Shown here: in pieces, positions 1 through 10,199 of the stretch
How the letters are laid out: every line of letters begins with the position of its first letter
Position numbering within the stretch: the stretch's first letter is position 1
Source: Echinostoma caproni
Taxonomy: Eukaryota; Platyhelminthes; Trematoda; Plagiorchiida; Echinostomatidae
Length of the DNA stretch: 64,000 bases
NCBI GenBank assembly: GCA_900618425.1
Contig: UZAN01040928.1
Span: 1-64,000, forward strand
Reading direction: 5' to 3'
Notes under the pieces: model-generated
Told to the model about the DNA's origin: nothing
Database searches by the model: none
Seen by the model: only the letters and a program-made list of their open reading frames with translations
Program-made: the position numbers and the translations under genes

Positions 1-2745
1 TCCCATCTTATTTATTTATTTTGTAAAATAAGAATATTATTGGAAATGTTTTGTTGTGCTTTTTATTTTTATTACAATAACAAAGAATGAAAGGTTTCGG
101 TTCCCTCTTTTCTACACGTGGCATTACTTAGGCATTGATTTGCTGGGTAGTTGTTAAACTATAGCGCCGTTAGAGCGGATTAGTTATAAATATTATTCTA
201 TTCTTTATTATAATGGACTATAAAGATGTACACAGTTTATCCAAATATTAAGCTTTTTAATCGCTGCAGTTTATGAATGTTGTGATTAATTGCATTTGTG
301 ATTTGTTTAACCACCCGGACTAACCGCGTGATACACTGCTCGCTCTCTTTTGTGTTTCGTATGAACTGTTGCTCCAGGCATGCTGTTTTCACAACAAAAC
401 CGGTCTGTCCAACCCCGTGATGCATACATATAGTTCGTACCGTGAGCCAAAACGGATCACACAATTGAACTGGGGCTGAGCGAGTTCTAGTTTGTTTCGG
501 TCTCAGAACTAGGCATAATGGGTGCCTACACAGTTCGCAAACCAGCTTACAATGTTAGCCTGAATTTCATGCGGTGGTTTTAGTTATCAGCGATGCAACA
601 AGTCAAATTTTCATTTGCCTAATAAAATTTTGGCCTTTGGTATTACATTTTACATTATGGAACCTTCAGTGATTCAGACGACGCAGACAAATTATCTGTT
701 GTCTCCACCACGGCTCAATGATCGCCCGCTAAATGAGATCCTTATGCTTGATGATATCACTGACCAAAGTCAGTTCACCATATCTGTGAATTGTGGTCGC
801 TTACTGGGAATCATTTCCTCGCTTTTCTTTTGCATCAGAAATTTCAACTTACAAAAATTTGCAGGCTATATATTGGTTGGACGTACATATCCAGTTTAGT
901 ACAGTCCAGTTCGGTCTTCACAGGACGAATTATGGTCCTTACCAATCGAGCGTCTAGAGTGCTCTGTTGTTGGTGGGTGTTTTTAGCCAGCAACACCAAG
1001 TTATATGCAACACCAGTACTTCTTTCAACCTTCTTCGGTCACCTGTGAAATTTATCACTAAGCAGTCTAATAACGTGAACTTTTCATTAATTCTCTGCAA
1101 ATGTGTCTCAATTTTCTTCTCCATTAACCTTGATCCCGCTACATTAACTGGAGTTTCAATTCAATGACAGAAGCCGGACACCTGGTTATACTATGGGTTT
1201 AAGCGTCTGTAATTTTCGCCAGTGCAAATTGTGTTTAATTTGTATGATGATCCACAATGAGTATATTTATGCACAATCCTAAGCCGACGTAGTTTGCATG
1301 ACAGCGAGATGTTTTAGGACTGATTATGTTCAATATTTTGAAGTAAACCATGTGCCCCGTAGTAAAGTGAGCTTTCTCAATGTCCCGAACGCTTTTCGTC
1401 CCTTGTATTTGTATTTGAATCTGCACAACTATAGTAAGCATGTAATGCTTATTATATGATATGAATCAAACAATAAACCTCTTAAAAATCTATTTATCTC
1501 AATGCTCTAAGTTTTCAGTTTCATGCAAAGCAATGAATATGGTACTACATCTCACAACATACAACACTTCAATAATGGCATAAAGTTGCTTGTTTTCGTC
1601 GAGCTCCTTAAAAACATGCGGTTTTTCGGATTTGAGTACTGTTGGCGGTGCATCAGTGGGGAGGTAACCGATTATTCGTAGGAAAAAAGATGACAGACGC
1701 AACATACAGCTATTGCAACTTCAATCTGCAAGTAATCTGCGTACCCTTCCTCATTCCTGAGCATTTGGGCATTTATCAGAGAGATACCCCAAGCGTCAAA
1801 AGGACGGGCCACGCAGTTTGATTTCTTGGCAGAATGAATGTGCCCTGCCATGTTGGGTGTCTGATTACGGTCTTAAGCAATGTGACCTCAAGTGCCATTC
1901 AAATTTTGCCATTATTCTCTCAACAGTGGCATGCAAGCATTGTCGGTTATTCGCTTTAACTATCCTAGTATACCGAAGCATAGTGATATTGAAAAACGTT
2001 TATTCAACGAGTCGCACATCTCAACGTCGAATTTTGGAGGTCAATTTAGACATCTCTCGGAATGCACTTTTCCTCCCTTCATGAAGAGAGATTTTACATG
2101 AGAGGTTTGTAGCCACATAATTTCTGAATCTATAAAGGATGAAAAATTATCGATTAGCGGTTTATTTGCCTTGCATCGTTTGAAGAGAGATTTACTATTC
2201 AGAATACGTATATTGACCGGAACAAAACATTATCATGGAACAATAGTTGTTCAATAACAAAAATGAACCTGCACTTTGTCATTGACGAAATGTCGTGACA
2301 CTGAAAGTCGCCAAGTTCAAAATGAAAAAGAAAATTAAGAACATTACTGCGAGAGATAAAGTTTGGAATAAATGCACTTTTCCCATGACTATGGGTGTAT
2401 ATATATATATATAAGTATATGTATATATAAGTATATGATTATATTTCGAAATTGAGAGTTGTGTTGCCTGAACTCAATCAACAACCGTATGCTTCCTGAA
2501 ATGAAAAAAAACAAAAGTATTCTAAATTTGTTAAATAATTGCTTGTTTGGGATTCTGCATTCGACAAAAGGGCTCATCAACTCATGAAGCACATCAATGG
2601 TAGCTTGAATGCACTATACATCGATTTCATCTAGCCACTTATGGATTATCAACAGTGGTTGAATCTTTATAAATGCGCTGGGACCATATCACTGCCGCGG
2701 ATATAAAAATCCTACTTCTTTTTTGTACGTTTGACTTTTCTGCAG
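1..2745. other. Non-coding flank and intron sequence upstream of the CASD1-like exons
   Basis: AT-rich sequence. It should contain introns, and possibly earlier exons, of the CASD1-like gene whose last two exons start at 2746. I looked for the conserved CASD1 segments that precede them: the N-terminal esterase-like domain with its GDSR motif, and the Trp/Arg-rich segment before the last membrane helices. I found none here, so those exons are either outside the window or too diverged for reading by eye. The only other clear structure is an imperfect TA tract at 2397-2438. Confidence 0.4.
2397..2438. repeat. Imperfect (TA)n microsatellite
   Basis: An AT-alternating tract of the form (TA)n-AGTATATG-(TA)n-AGTATATG, interrupted by G. 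It is simple sequence about 300 bp before the CASD1-like exon. Confidence 0.9.
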
Positions 2746-2838
2746 ATTTTATCCTATATTCTTCTACGGAACTCATTTGAGTGTGTACGCATACGATTCA
2801 GCACAATATTCGCATGGGTTGGAGATATTGCACTCGAA
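2746..2838 (+). CDS. CASD1: CASD1-like sialate O-acetyltransferase, penultimate exon
   Basis: An internal exon of 31 codons. CASD1 (Cas1p family) is a Golgi multi-pass membrane enzyme that O-acetylates CMP-sialic acid. The exon reads ILSYILLRN... and ends ...FAWVGDIALE. From memory, human CASD1 has ILAFILIRN... and ...FAWFGKISLE at the same place, just before its final membrane segment. The acceptor is ttttctgcag, ending at 2745. The donor is GAA|gtaggt, and both ends are phase 0. The next exon at 3726 also starts in phase 0 and continues the family sequence without loss. The frame stays open for a few codons upstream of the acceptor, but the family alignment starts at the acceptor. A Cas1p homologue outside animals is excluded by the intron structure, not by this short match alone. 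Confidence 0.85.
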
Positions 2839-3725
2839 GTAGGTTTTACAGTTCCTTTTTTTGTAAAATTCCATATGTGGTCTGTTATTGTCATCCACAT
2901 GCATAGAATTTCTGTTCGTTTGATTTGTTGAATATTTACACATTTTTTATCAAACATCTTGTAATACAATAGTGCACAAACGTCTCCGGTAGTTGTGAGT
3001 ACTATTTTCACTGGTTGCCTATTTTTCATAAGACAGAATAAATTGTTCACATCCACCGTAAAGTAAAGTAAGCTCAATACACGGGAGTTAGAGATAAACG
3101 AACTTCCTGCTATTGGTCATCCTTACGAAACTTTTACTCTCTATCCCTTTTTGAATATTAATCTTAATAAACCAATCAAGAATTGAAGTACCAGCCACGG
3201 ACATCATCAAGTTTTCGTCAAGAATACTGTATCCAACGCAGACCCTATGCATTCTCACTGAGTTTAGATCTCAAGTCAACGTGTGTTTGGCAACTTGATC
3301 CATGCTCCAAAGTACAGTTTGCCGCGTCACAGTGACACAGATGTTCCTCCATCTGCGACCAGAATTAACCGGATGGTTTCTTCTCATCGAATCCAACCGT
3401 AACTGCCATATAAATTTATCGATAGAGGAATCGAACAACAATAGTTGACAATAATGAAGAATGTTACGATTGTAAGAGAGCTATGTATAAAAACGTGCCT
3501 AAAGATCGATATAATTTTCCATCTTGGTGAGTTACGGAACCTGATCGACTGAATATCTGATATCATATAACTATTTTTTATCCGATGAATATCATGTCCA
3601 GTACTCATTGAATTTATCCTTTTATCCCTTTTATGGTCGTGGTTCACTTGTCCCGAATGTAATAAATTATTTTTAATTGCCACTTCCATTTCTCTTTTTA
3701 CTATCCAATTTCATGCGGCAATCAG
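2839..3725 (+). other. CASD1: Intron of the CASD1-like gene
   Basis: An 887-bp gap between two exons that join in phase 0. It starts gtaggt and ends cggcaatcag. A second AG at 3739-3740 follows a better pyrimidine run, but using it would remove five codons (LFILQ) that match the family, so the upstream AG is preferred. I see no other coding signal inside. Confidence 0.75.
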
Positions 3726-3980
3726 CTATTTATTTTACAGTACCACATTTGGTTATCCGCGGACGCTTATGGAATTCTCGTCGTTTGGCCCAATCGGCCT
3801 TTATTGAATGTGATATGGACTACTACGGTTTTCCTCTTTGTGAGCGAAGAATTGCATCGTTTGACGCGTGAATTGCAAACATACGTGATCCCGGACAAAC
3901 CAACGGGACTAATTCGGCGTATGGCTTGGCTATCTATACTGGTGATATTCTTCAAATTTCCCCTAAGGGCACTCAGCTGA
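3726..3980 (+). CDS. CASD1: CASD1-like sialate O-acetyltransferase, last coding exon
   Basis: Terminal exon of 84 codons plus a TGA stop at 3978-3980. It begins LFILQYHIWLSADAYGILVV. The human CASD1 C-terminus, from memory, reads LFICQYHIWLAADTRGILVL, so the match is close and includes the invariant-looking QYHIWL.AD...GIL block. After this come NVIWTTTVFLFVSEELHRLT, a hydrophobic helix like the human NIIVSTFIFVCVAHEISQIT, then IPDK and LIRRMAW (human IPKD, LLKRLAC). The product would be the last two membrane helices and the short tail of the Golgi enzyme. The length from this point to the stop is about that of the human protein. No catalytic Ser-His-Asp residues lie in this exon, because the esterase domain is N-terminal and not seen here. 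The start follows the AG at 3724-3725 and keeps phase 0 from the previous exon. Confidence 0.9.
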   Translation, partial: LFILQYHIWLSADAYGILVVWPNRPLLNVIWTTTVFLFVSEELHRLTRELQTYVIPDKPTGLIRRMAWLSILVIFFKFPLRALS

Positions 3981-6524
3981 GATGATGTCCCGGGTACTTC
4001 TCGTGATTGTTGTCCAACCGATTTCATCAAAAACCTTCGAAGGTTGCATATTCCAAGAGTTCGAAAAATTCAATCAAGGTTTTCAGCACTGTAGAACAAT
4101 TGTAAAAGTTCTTTTCTCTGTGTTTCCATGGCCTTGTGTTTACATCATCATGTGGGATACGTGTTCGGCCACCGTGATGACGTACACTCTTATCGTGATC
4201 GTTCGAGAAATTCGTTTGTTTACTGAACATCAAGAGCTGAATCACACAAAAGGTTACCACCAAGTGATTGCATACCATCATGAATTACTTATTGTCTCAT
4301 TGTTCCTCACTATTCTTCCTCCGATATTTGAGTATACAGAATAAATTTAACTTATTTGGTGACGTTTTATCTTTTTCCTTGAACAAAGACCACTCCTGGT
4401 TTGCTGATAAAATGGGTGTTATTGGATAACGAAAATCTGGTTCTGTTCGTGATATCAATCGCGATTGACAAGAAACTAAGTCAGAATCGATGGACATTGA
4501 AAGTGCTACTTGAAATCACCATACAACCCGAAAGAATTGAATATTGAGCGGTTAGAGTTGATTATCGATTTGTATAATGCACCCGCATAGCGTTATAAAA
4601 ACAGAAGTCAGCCGAGAATCCAGTAGAAAAATGTTCGCGAAAACGCAAACGTGCTCGAAACGAATCAATTCTATGAATACAGTTTGTATTTTGAGGTGTG
4701 TCCAAATACGCATAATAATAAACCGCATTATATAACTGCTCATATGTCAATAATCGTTGATGCAATGCTTCACCGAGTACCAACCGTTTCGACATTATCG
4801 GAGTCACAACGAGGCAAGCTCCAGCAAGCAAACAAGCGGTGACTTTTGAATCAGTCATGCGGTGATGATCACAAGAAAAACCTCACTTGTGGTGCATCCT
4901 TTGTATGTGTTCACTGGTTAAATTAGCATATTTGTCTTTTTTCCACGCTGAACGGTTGTTCACAGATAGTTTGGTGCCCGTTCTTGTCCGGAGCAATAGA
5001 CGAGTAGGAGCCAGTGAAGTTTAAAAACCGGAGGACATGATAATATCCCCAATTCCATATAAATTATGCATACATAAGAGTAGAAATTAACTTATTTATA
5101 CAACTTTTGATTAAGGAAGTCTTTAAATACATCGAAAAATAACTGTACTGTAGTCCCGGTTTCACCGGAGGAGTTTGTGATAAATTTGAACCTGGATTCA
5201 AAACATCCTTTTCAGTGTGGGTTTCCAAACTGGGCAGTCATCATAGTCAGTTAATAAATTAAGGCCGTCATGTGTTTCTACCATCAGTCTCACTCAAGTG
5301 GTAGCTGATTCATCTCCACGGATAGCTGAAACAATCTATCATGGTGGATAAGTTGACCAATTACAAGTTTTCTGTTTTCATTTGGGAATGGTTCTGACGT
5401 TGAGCTGTCCACTCCAACTGGTATTCTAGCACCATCTAATGTGTCCGTTGACTATGCCAAATATGGGCGTGTCACAGTTCGGCTGACTGACTGAGCAGTG
5501 CGTATGATGCGCAATTTTAAATTCTCAAATCAGGAATAGCAGTGAACAGTTGTGCAGAGTAATAGTATTGTGAACAGACCCGTTCATAATGACACACACG
5601 TGTCTCAGCTCTCTCTTTCTATCGCGCGGGCTCTCTCTCGGTGGACTGCAACCGAACGTTTCACATTCGCGTCTGGATTCTGCTTGTTCAAAACTATTGT
5701 CTTCCAAAAACGAATGACCCTTGCACACGGTTGGAACATGTAAATTCCTGCTTGTCATGGTCCCATACAATGAGGCCGAGTTGACATTCAAATTCTCAGT
5801 CTTTTAATGGTGTTGTAGTTGAGTTTATCAATCTCTGAATTCACTTAGTTTATGTTATAGGTAGGTGAGATTCCGTTTGTGCGATCGGTTACGCATTTGA
5901 CTCCATTCATCGTATGACAATAGCTCGTGAAACTCACCGTTCGTATGCTTATTTCACTTTTAACAGCCATTCTGGCCTAGTGGTTTGTCGTCGGTTGAAT
6001 GCGTAAGCCGTGAGAACACACTGATCACAAATGCGGTCAACCTAGAGTTAAAAAGTAGACGCCGTCACTCGTACTCACGACGCCAGGTTTGAGATAATTC
6101 GACAGACACAAAGCTTGTGTTGGTATCGTGCCACAGCACATCAACCGGCGAGCAGAAGTAGAAACTTCCNCGTCAATCGCGTTGATGCGTGCATGCGTGC
6201 ATGCCAATTGCAAATACACAAGAAATTTGTATGAATTTGTGAAACCTGAGAAAAAAAAAGATAAAATGGTATGTATCCGTGTGAATTTCTGCGTAAAATT
6301 GGTGCTAAAGGCTAAAAGATTTTGAATGAAAATGTAGGTAACTCATAACTACCATCTTCATAAAATAATCATCCAACAAACCATTCAACCCAGTGGAGTG
6401 TTTCGTAACACTTGAAGCTTCGGGATTTCATTGCCGGTTTCCACAAATGAATAGCAACTTAATTACGCCGTGACGTTACATAAACTCTGTGTTGTCTATA
6501 AACTCGCAACGGTCATACCAGATT
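3981..6524. other. 3' flank and intergenic sequence, no defensible gene
   Basis: After the CASD1-like stop there is a + strand frame open to 4344 (hydrophobic, no recognisable family) that probably lies in the 3' UTR. A segment at about 5612-5740 can be read as a Cys-containing open frame ending at a weak donor, but nothing joins to it convincingly. Near 6189 there is a short GCATGCGT-type tandem. Nothing else is clear. Confidence 0.35.
4340..4345 (+). promoter_or_regulatory. Possible poly(A) signal of the CASD1-like gene
   Basis: AATAAA about 360 bp after the stop codon, on the same strand. The hexamer is common in AT-rich DNA, so only its position supports it. Confidence 0.35.
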
Positions 6525-6690
6525 CTCTTAGATACAGCTACTGTTCGAATTGGGTCACTATGTTGGTCCCGTAGCTCAAAAGTCAGGCTTTTCAATTGAA
6601 AAGCAAAAAATCCCGGTTCGAGTCCCGACAGGGACATGAAACGTCTTTCCCAATTGATCTATTCAAACGAGAACAAACAGCTTCCCAGCT
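6525..6690 (+). mobile_element. tRNA-derived SINE with decayed hammerhead region (copy 1)
   Basis: The tRNA-like head has box A TAGCTCAAAAGTCAGG at 6572-6587 and a perfect box B GGTTCGAGTCC at 6615-6625. Box B runs into GACAGGGACA, exactly as in the copies at 27.9 and 37.5 kb. The 45 bp upstream of box A also align with those copies. Downstream, about 6653-6690, the sequence resembles a hammerhead (ATTC-AAACGAGAAC-AAACAGCTTCCCAG), but the CTGATGA core is lost and GAAA is changed, so it cannot be an active ribozyme. The place of an anticodon arm is taken by an 18-bp perfect palindrome at 6587-6604. The acceptor stem pairs only partly, so this is a SINE and not a tRNA gene. Confidence 0.7.
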
Positions 6691-8475
6691 CTAAATCCTC
6701 ACGCATATTCCGAGGAATGGCTTTTCCACGCTCAATCGAATCGCTTCCGTTTTGGGGATAACCAATCTATCATCAGTGACCCCGTTGGAAATAAAACACC
6801 ATGTGTGTGTACCGACCAGGCTGGAACATGTAAGGTGCCCAAAACGGATACAACAGTTCAGGTACGAGAACAAAATTATTCCTAATGAGAGGATGTAGAA
6901 AAGTTAAACTCTTTCTTATCAAGACCGAAAGAAAATGTCATTTATTCTCTTCACTTGCTGACGCAAAACAAACCGACGCATTGAGTTGTTAAATCCCAGT
7001 GAACAGATGTGTACAGATGGAGAGGGACCAACAAAACTAAAAACAAGTGGACAATTCCACGTCAGTGACTGAGGGGATTCAACGTCATTTCCGCATCTGG
7101 CGTTACCTGTCTTCGTTCGATGTTGATCCGATGGATAAAGGGGACTTGGTATTTCAATTGAAACTGTGTCAATCACAGTAACCGAACGGCTGATCTTGGC
7201 ACGCGAGTAGTAATAGTAGTTGTTCTGTTCGAAATCAGTTAACATGGATAACAAAACCAAATAGAATTTATCAGTTGACTGTGGACTTGCTGCTCGGAAA
7301 ATGTTGAACCCAAAATAAAGACCGTGTTANNTGCATTGTTTTTACTCCTCGTACTATACAGCCAAGTAGTCCTCCGAACGTGATTGCACCTGCCATCACA
7401 TTGTGCAGCGGACTAGTTCCCACCATCCACCATACATTGTCCACGTAACCGTCTTACTAAACGAACAAGATTGATCGGTCCGGGTAACCTGCCCCGGAGC
7501 AAGTTACACTATATGAGTTAAGGGATCTTCTTCTTCATCTTCTGTGGTACTTTGGACAGTGATCTGCTTAAAGACATTCATTCATCTTGCTGCTGATATT
7601 CAGTCTTGGATAATTTTTCCGTTACCGCGCTAACCTCTCTGTCGTTTTTCTACTGTCACTTTTCACTATCGAGCTTGCCGTCTCCACTTCCGTTTGCTCG
7701 CGAAACCCGGACTCCAGAAATTAGGTACAAGTTTCAAGTGATTCTGAAATTTGTCAAATGGGGTTGAAAAGAAGTAAGATTTATAACGATTTCAATGTAT
7801 AGTTCAACACGAAGGGCCGATATTTGGACGCATTGATAAACATTTGAGGCACAGTAATCTCTGGAGGGACGGTGTTGAGTGATGATTTATGCCTTGGTAT
7901 CCGGTGAAGTCTTTGTATCCTGAACTGAATGTATTCTCTCATATACTGTTTAACATTCCGGAAACAAAGTTTAGTTTTAGAACGGCGAGAAATCTTTGCG
8001 TGTGCTAGCGCTCTTTGTCGGTCGTCACAGTTATTTCATTTGCAAATGGAAGCTTTTTACTGGTGAAGTGTTAACAATCACACGAGACCGTATTAATCAA
8101 CATCTCTTATACCATTACCGGTACCCTTTGCCTGTGAACAAATGAACGGGTTATACACAATATACCCTAAAGAAGGAAGAGTTATTCAGATGCCACGCAT
8201 GTATAAGGATGCAATAATGTCACATCGGGAGAAAATACCAGTCTTTCACATTAAATCCATTATAAGTTTTTTCTGGAATACACGTGGTCTCTTCGAATGA
8301 CGTCGACAATCCGCGATTACGTGCAAAGCAAATGACATTTACGAACAAGCTGTACAGATTATACTGCCTATCAGACTGATTCAATATTACGTGTGACATA
8401 GCTATACGATTTGGAAAGTACAGCGGGGCAAACTGGGTTGACGAAAGTAGGGATAGCCTGGCTGTCCAAAACTAG
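6691..8475. other. Intergenic sequence, no defensible gene
   Basis: Contains Ns at 7330-7331. The open frame at 6693-6859, with a Cys-rich reading CVCTDQAGTCKVPKT and a possible donor, begins right at the end of the SINE and joins to nothing with certainty. The longest minus-strand frame (6919-7260, 113 codons) shows no family features. Confidence 0.3.
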
Positions 8476-8558
8476 TGGTCATTACTCTACTACAAAAGCA
8501 ACTCCCGAACTTGCACCGCTTATATTCCGAATGGCACTCAGCTGAAGGTGATACCATC
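8476..8558 (+). CDS. Candidate exon 1 of an unidentified gene
   Basis: A short segment of 27 codons plus 2 nt, following a weak acceptor (ccaaaactag) and ending at a strong donor, CATC|gtgagt. It reads ...LLYYKSNSRTCTAYIPNG.... I do not recognise the protein. It is listed because its phase (2 nt left over) matches the 1-nt start of the next candidate exon at 9549, which in turn matches 9952 and 10136. Open segments this short are frequent by chance in this DNA, so the support is the chain of phases and splice sites, not the sequence itself. Confidence 0.25.
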
Positions 8559-8921
8559 GTGAGTGAATTTTATGGGTATGCAGTCGCAAAAAAAATAATC
8601 CTTTCAGGGTGAAGTCGAATTCACCATAGGACACAACAATGAGCAACAACCATGTATTCACTCGGTTTCTCCTCGAGACGGCCTGAAATATGGTTTCGGA
8701 AACCCCGATTGAGTAACAGAACCGTCAGTTAATTTGATGTTTGAATTTTCGTACAACTAGAGCGACATGAGGCCCAATCGAACTACTAGATAAGTTCAGC
8801 GCCATCCATCAAAGCACGACAGCGTTAGAAATGGTAAATAACTACTAGTTGTCAAATTTAGATGTCTACATCATTCGTTCATTATATGGTTTGGTGCAGT
8901 GTTCGGTGCATAATAATTTGG

Positions 8922-9110
8922 AAAGATCAAAAGGTTCATTTGCGCTGTTTCAAACTCCTGAATACAACAAGGAACTCGGTTCGTAGCCTCGCGAACAAGG
9001 TGAGCAGGTTAAGCAGTGAGGATATGTTACAAGAAAGGCGTCAGTTTCTTACGACACACTTTGCACGCCACGGGTACCCCGAAAGCTCAGTTAACAAAAT
9101 GTTCCTGTGA
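8922..9110 (+). pseudogene. Possible C-terminal remnant of a Penelope-like reverse transcriptase
   Basis: A frame ending in TGA reads ...RSLANKVSRLSSEDMLQERR... and then FARHGYPESSVNKMFL. Many reverse transcriptases of Penelope-like elements have, after the RT domain, a charged helix, about 20 residues, and a (N/R)GYP..(F/S)(I/V).K motif; this segment has that spacing. No RT catalytic motifs lie upstream and no GIY-YIG domain lies downstream, so it is at most a fragment. It sits inside the proposed intron between candidate exons 8476-8558 and 9549-9643, which is an ordinary place for a transposon remnant. The match is by pattern memory only. Confidence 0.35.
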
Positions 9111-9548
9111 ACGGAGAATTATTTAAACTAGACCGAGCCGTTCCAGGGTCAGATAAGTAGAGATAATTCAAAAGTGATCGTCCAATGGTATCGATAAGAT
9201 GTTCTATGAATCAGATGTCATGTGTTTTTCACAGCCTAACCAGCTGCATTTTCGCGATTGTAAACGTTTCATTTTATGTGTATACGTTTAAGTATTCCTG
9301 TGGAACGACGGTCGTAGGCTACACGCCCAGGCGATTTTCTGCAAGATTTTTAAACATCTTCCTGTGAGTCTCAACGCTGTAACGATTAGGTCCCTCACCA
9401 TTGCAGTGCTTTCACACCTAGATGAAACTAATCACAATGAGATCGTGGTTGAGGTATTCCGCTAGTTATATAAGGGTTGAGGTCGACTGACAAGGCAGAT
9501 TTGATATCCGATGCCAGTCACGGGAGGACCGATAGGATCTGTCTGCAG

Positions 9549-9643
9549 AATTGAAGTTTGCTTGCTCCAAAACAAATTGTCCAATCTCTTAGGCTTCTCT
9601 GGCCTGCTCACACATACACCTCACATCCAGAGTGGTTTCGAAG
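9549..9643 (+). CDS. Candidate exon 2 of an unidentified gene
   Basis: 95 nt between a good acceptor (ggatctgtctgcag) and a strong donor (GAAG|gtaaga). The open frame reads IEVCLLQNKLSNLLGFSG..., entering with 1 nt and leaving with 1 nt. Entry fits the 2-nt overhang of 8476-8558, giving a Ser codon at the join. Exit fits the 2-nt start of 9952-10087, giving a Glu codon. No family is recognised. Confidence 0.3.
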
Positions 9644-9951
9644 GTAAGATGAAATATCACAACTATGTGGTCATTGTGAATCCGGTCTCAAAATCAAATC
9701 AACCCTAGCATTCTGTGATGTAGCATTTCAATTTTCTAAGACAATTTTCTTTCCGGTTGGTGGTAAATAGATTGTCATGCATTGGTGGGGTTGTGAATAA
9801 CTGGAAACATGTTTTTGGCCACCATGTTGTTTTTCATGTAATGTATGGTCTTGTGTGGTCAATTCAAGTAAGTCAAAGACAGTCGTAGTTCGAGAGGGCT
9901 AAAAGGTATGTCAGATTCTCGAATCCGGTCTATTCATGATTTTATTTCCAG

Positions 9952-10087
9952 AAATGATATACAGCACGTTTCTAAACTCAACAAAGTATAACCAGTGGGA
10001 TGATGAGATTGTTTTGTGGGTCATCAGTGGTAAGGCAGAAAACGTTTGGCAGGGGCAAAATAGCGTGGCCCATAAATGGGGTACCCC
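9952..10087 (+). CDS. Candidate exon 3 of an unidentified gene
   Basis: The best single exon of the chain. It has the acceptor gattttatttccag and the donor CCCC|gtaagt, with 44 codons open between them. It reads MIYSTFLNSTKYNQWDDE and later WVISGKAENVWQGQNSVAH. Composition is polar with several Trp residues, unlike the Phe/Leu/Ile-rich chance frames around it, and there is one N-glycosylation sequon (NST). It leaves 2 nt at the donor, which the 1-nt start of 10136 completes as Pro. The product may be extracellular, but I recognise no domain. Confidence 0.35.
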
Positions 10088-10135
10088 GTAAGTGTTTGCA
10101 ATAGTATGACTTCACTCCTGGACTCGTGCTCGCAG

Positions 10136-10199
10136 ATATGCTGACGAATGCATTAGTGGTGACGGTGCTACCTCTGCTGAGCCTCCACAGTGCAGATAG
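10136..10199 (+). CDS. Candidate last exon of an unidentified gene
   Basis: Follows a strong acceptor (ctcctggactcgtgctcgcag) and reads YADECISGDGATSAEPPQCR, then TAG. The spacing C-x(3)-G-x(6)-P-x-C is loosely like the end of a sushi/CCP domain, but the other sushi cysteines are not in the previous segment, so I do not claim one. An alternative donor inside (AGTG|gtgacg) would join in phase to an open segment at about 10561, so the true end of the gene is uncertain. Confidence 0.25.

Noticed and set aside
615..899. 94-codon frame that could be an earlier CASD1 exon
   Set aside because: It does not match any CASD1 segment I can recall, and the splice edges are weak.
4562..4858. Minus-strand frame beginning with a signal-peptide-like hydrophobic stretch
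   Set aside because: Only the first 25 residues look like a signal peptide, with no recognisable domain after it.
5612..5740. Cys-containing open segment on the + strand with a weak donor
   Set aside because: The pyrimidine-rich acceptor is fair, but the donor (gtaaat) is poor and no neighbouring segment joins in phase.
6572..6632. A true tRNA gene
   Set aside because: Box A and B are present, but the acceptor stem pairs at only 5 of 7 positions and the D and anticodon arms do not form. It is a SINE head.
6693..6859. Open segment reading CVCTDQAGTCKVPKT before gtacga
   Set aside because: It starts at the end of a SINE, and its phase does not join to the nearest upstream candidate.
6919..7260. 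113-codon frame on the minus strand
   Set aside because: No domain, no splice support, composition unremarkable.
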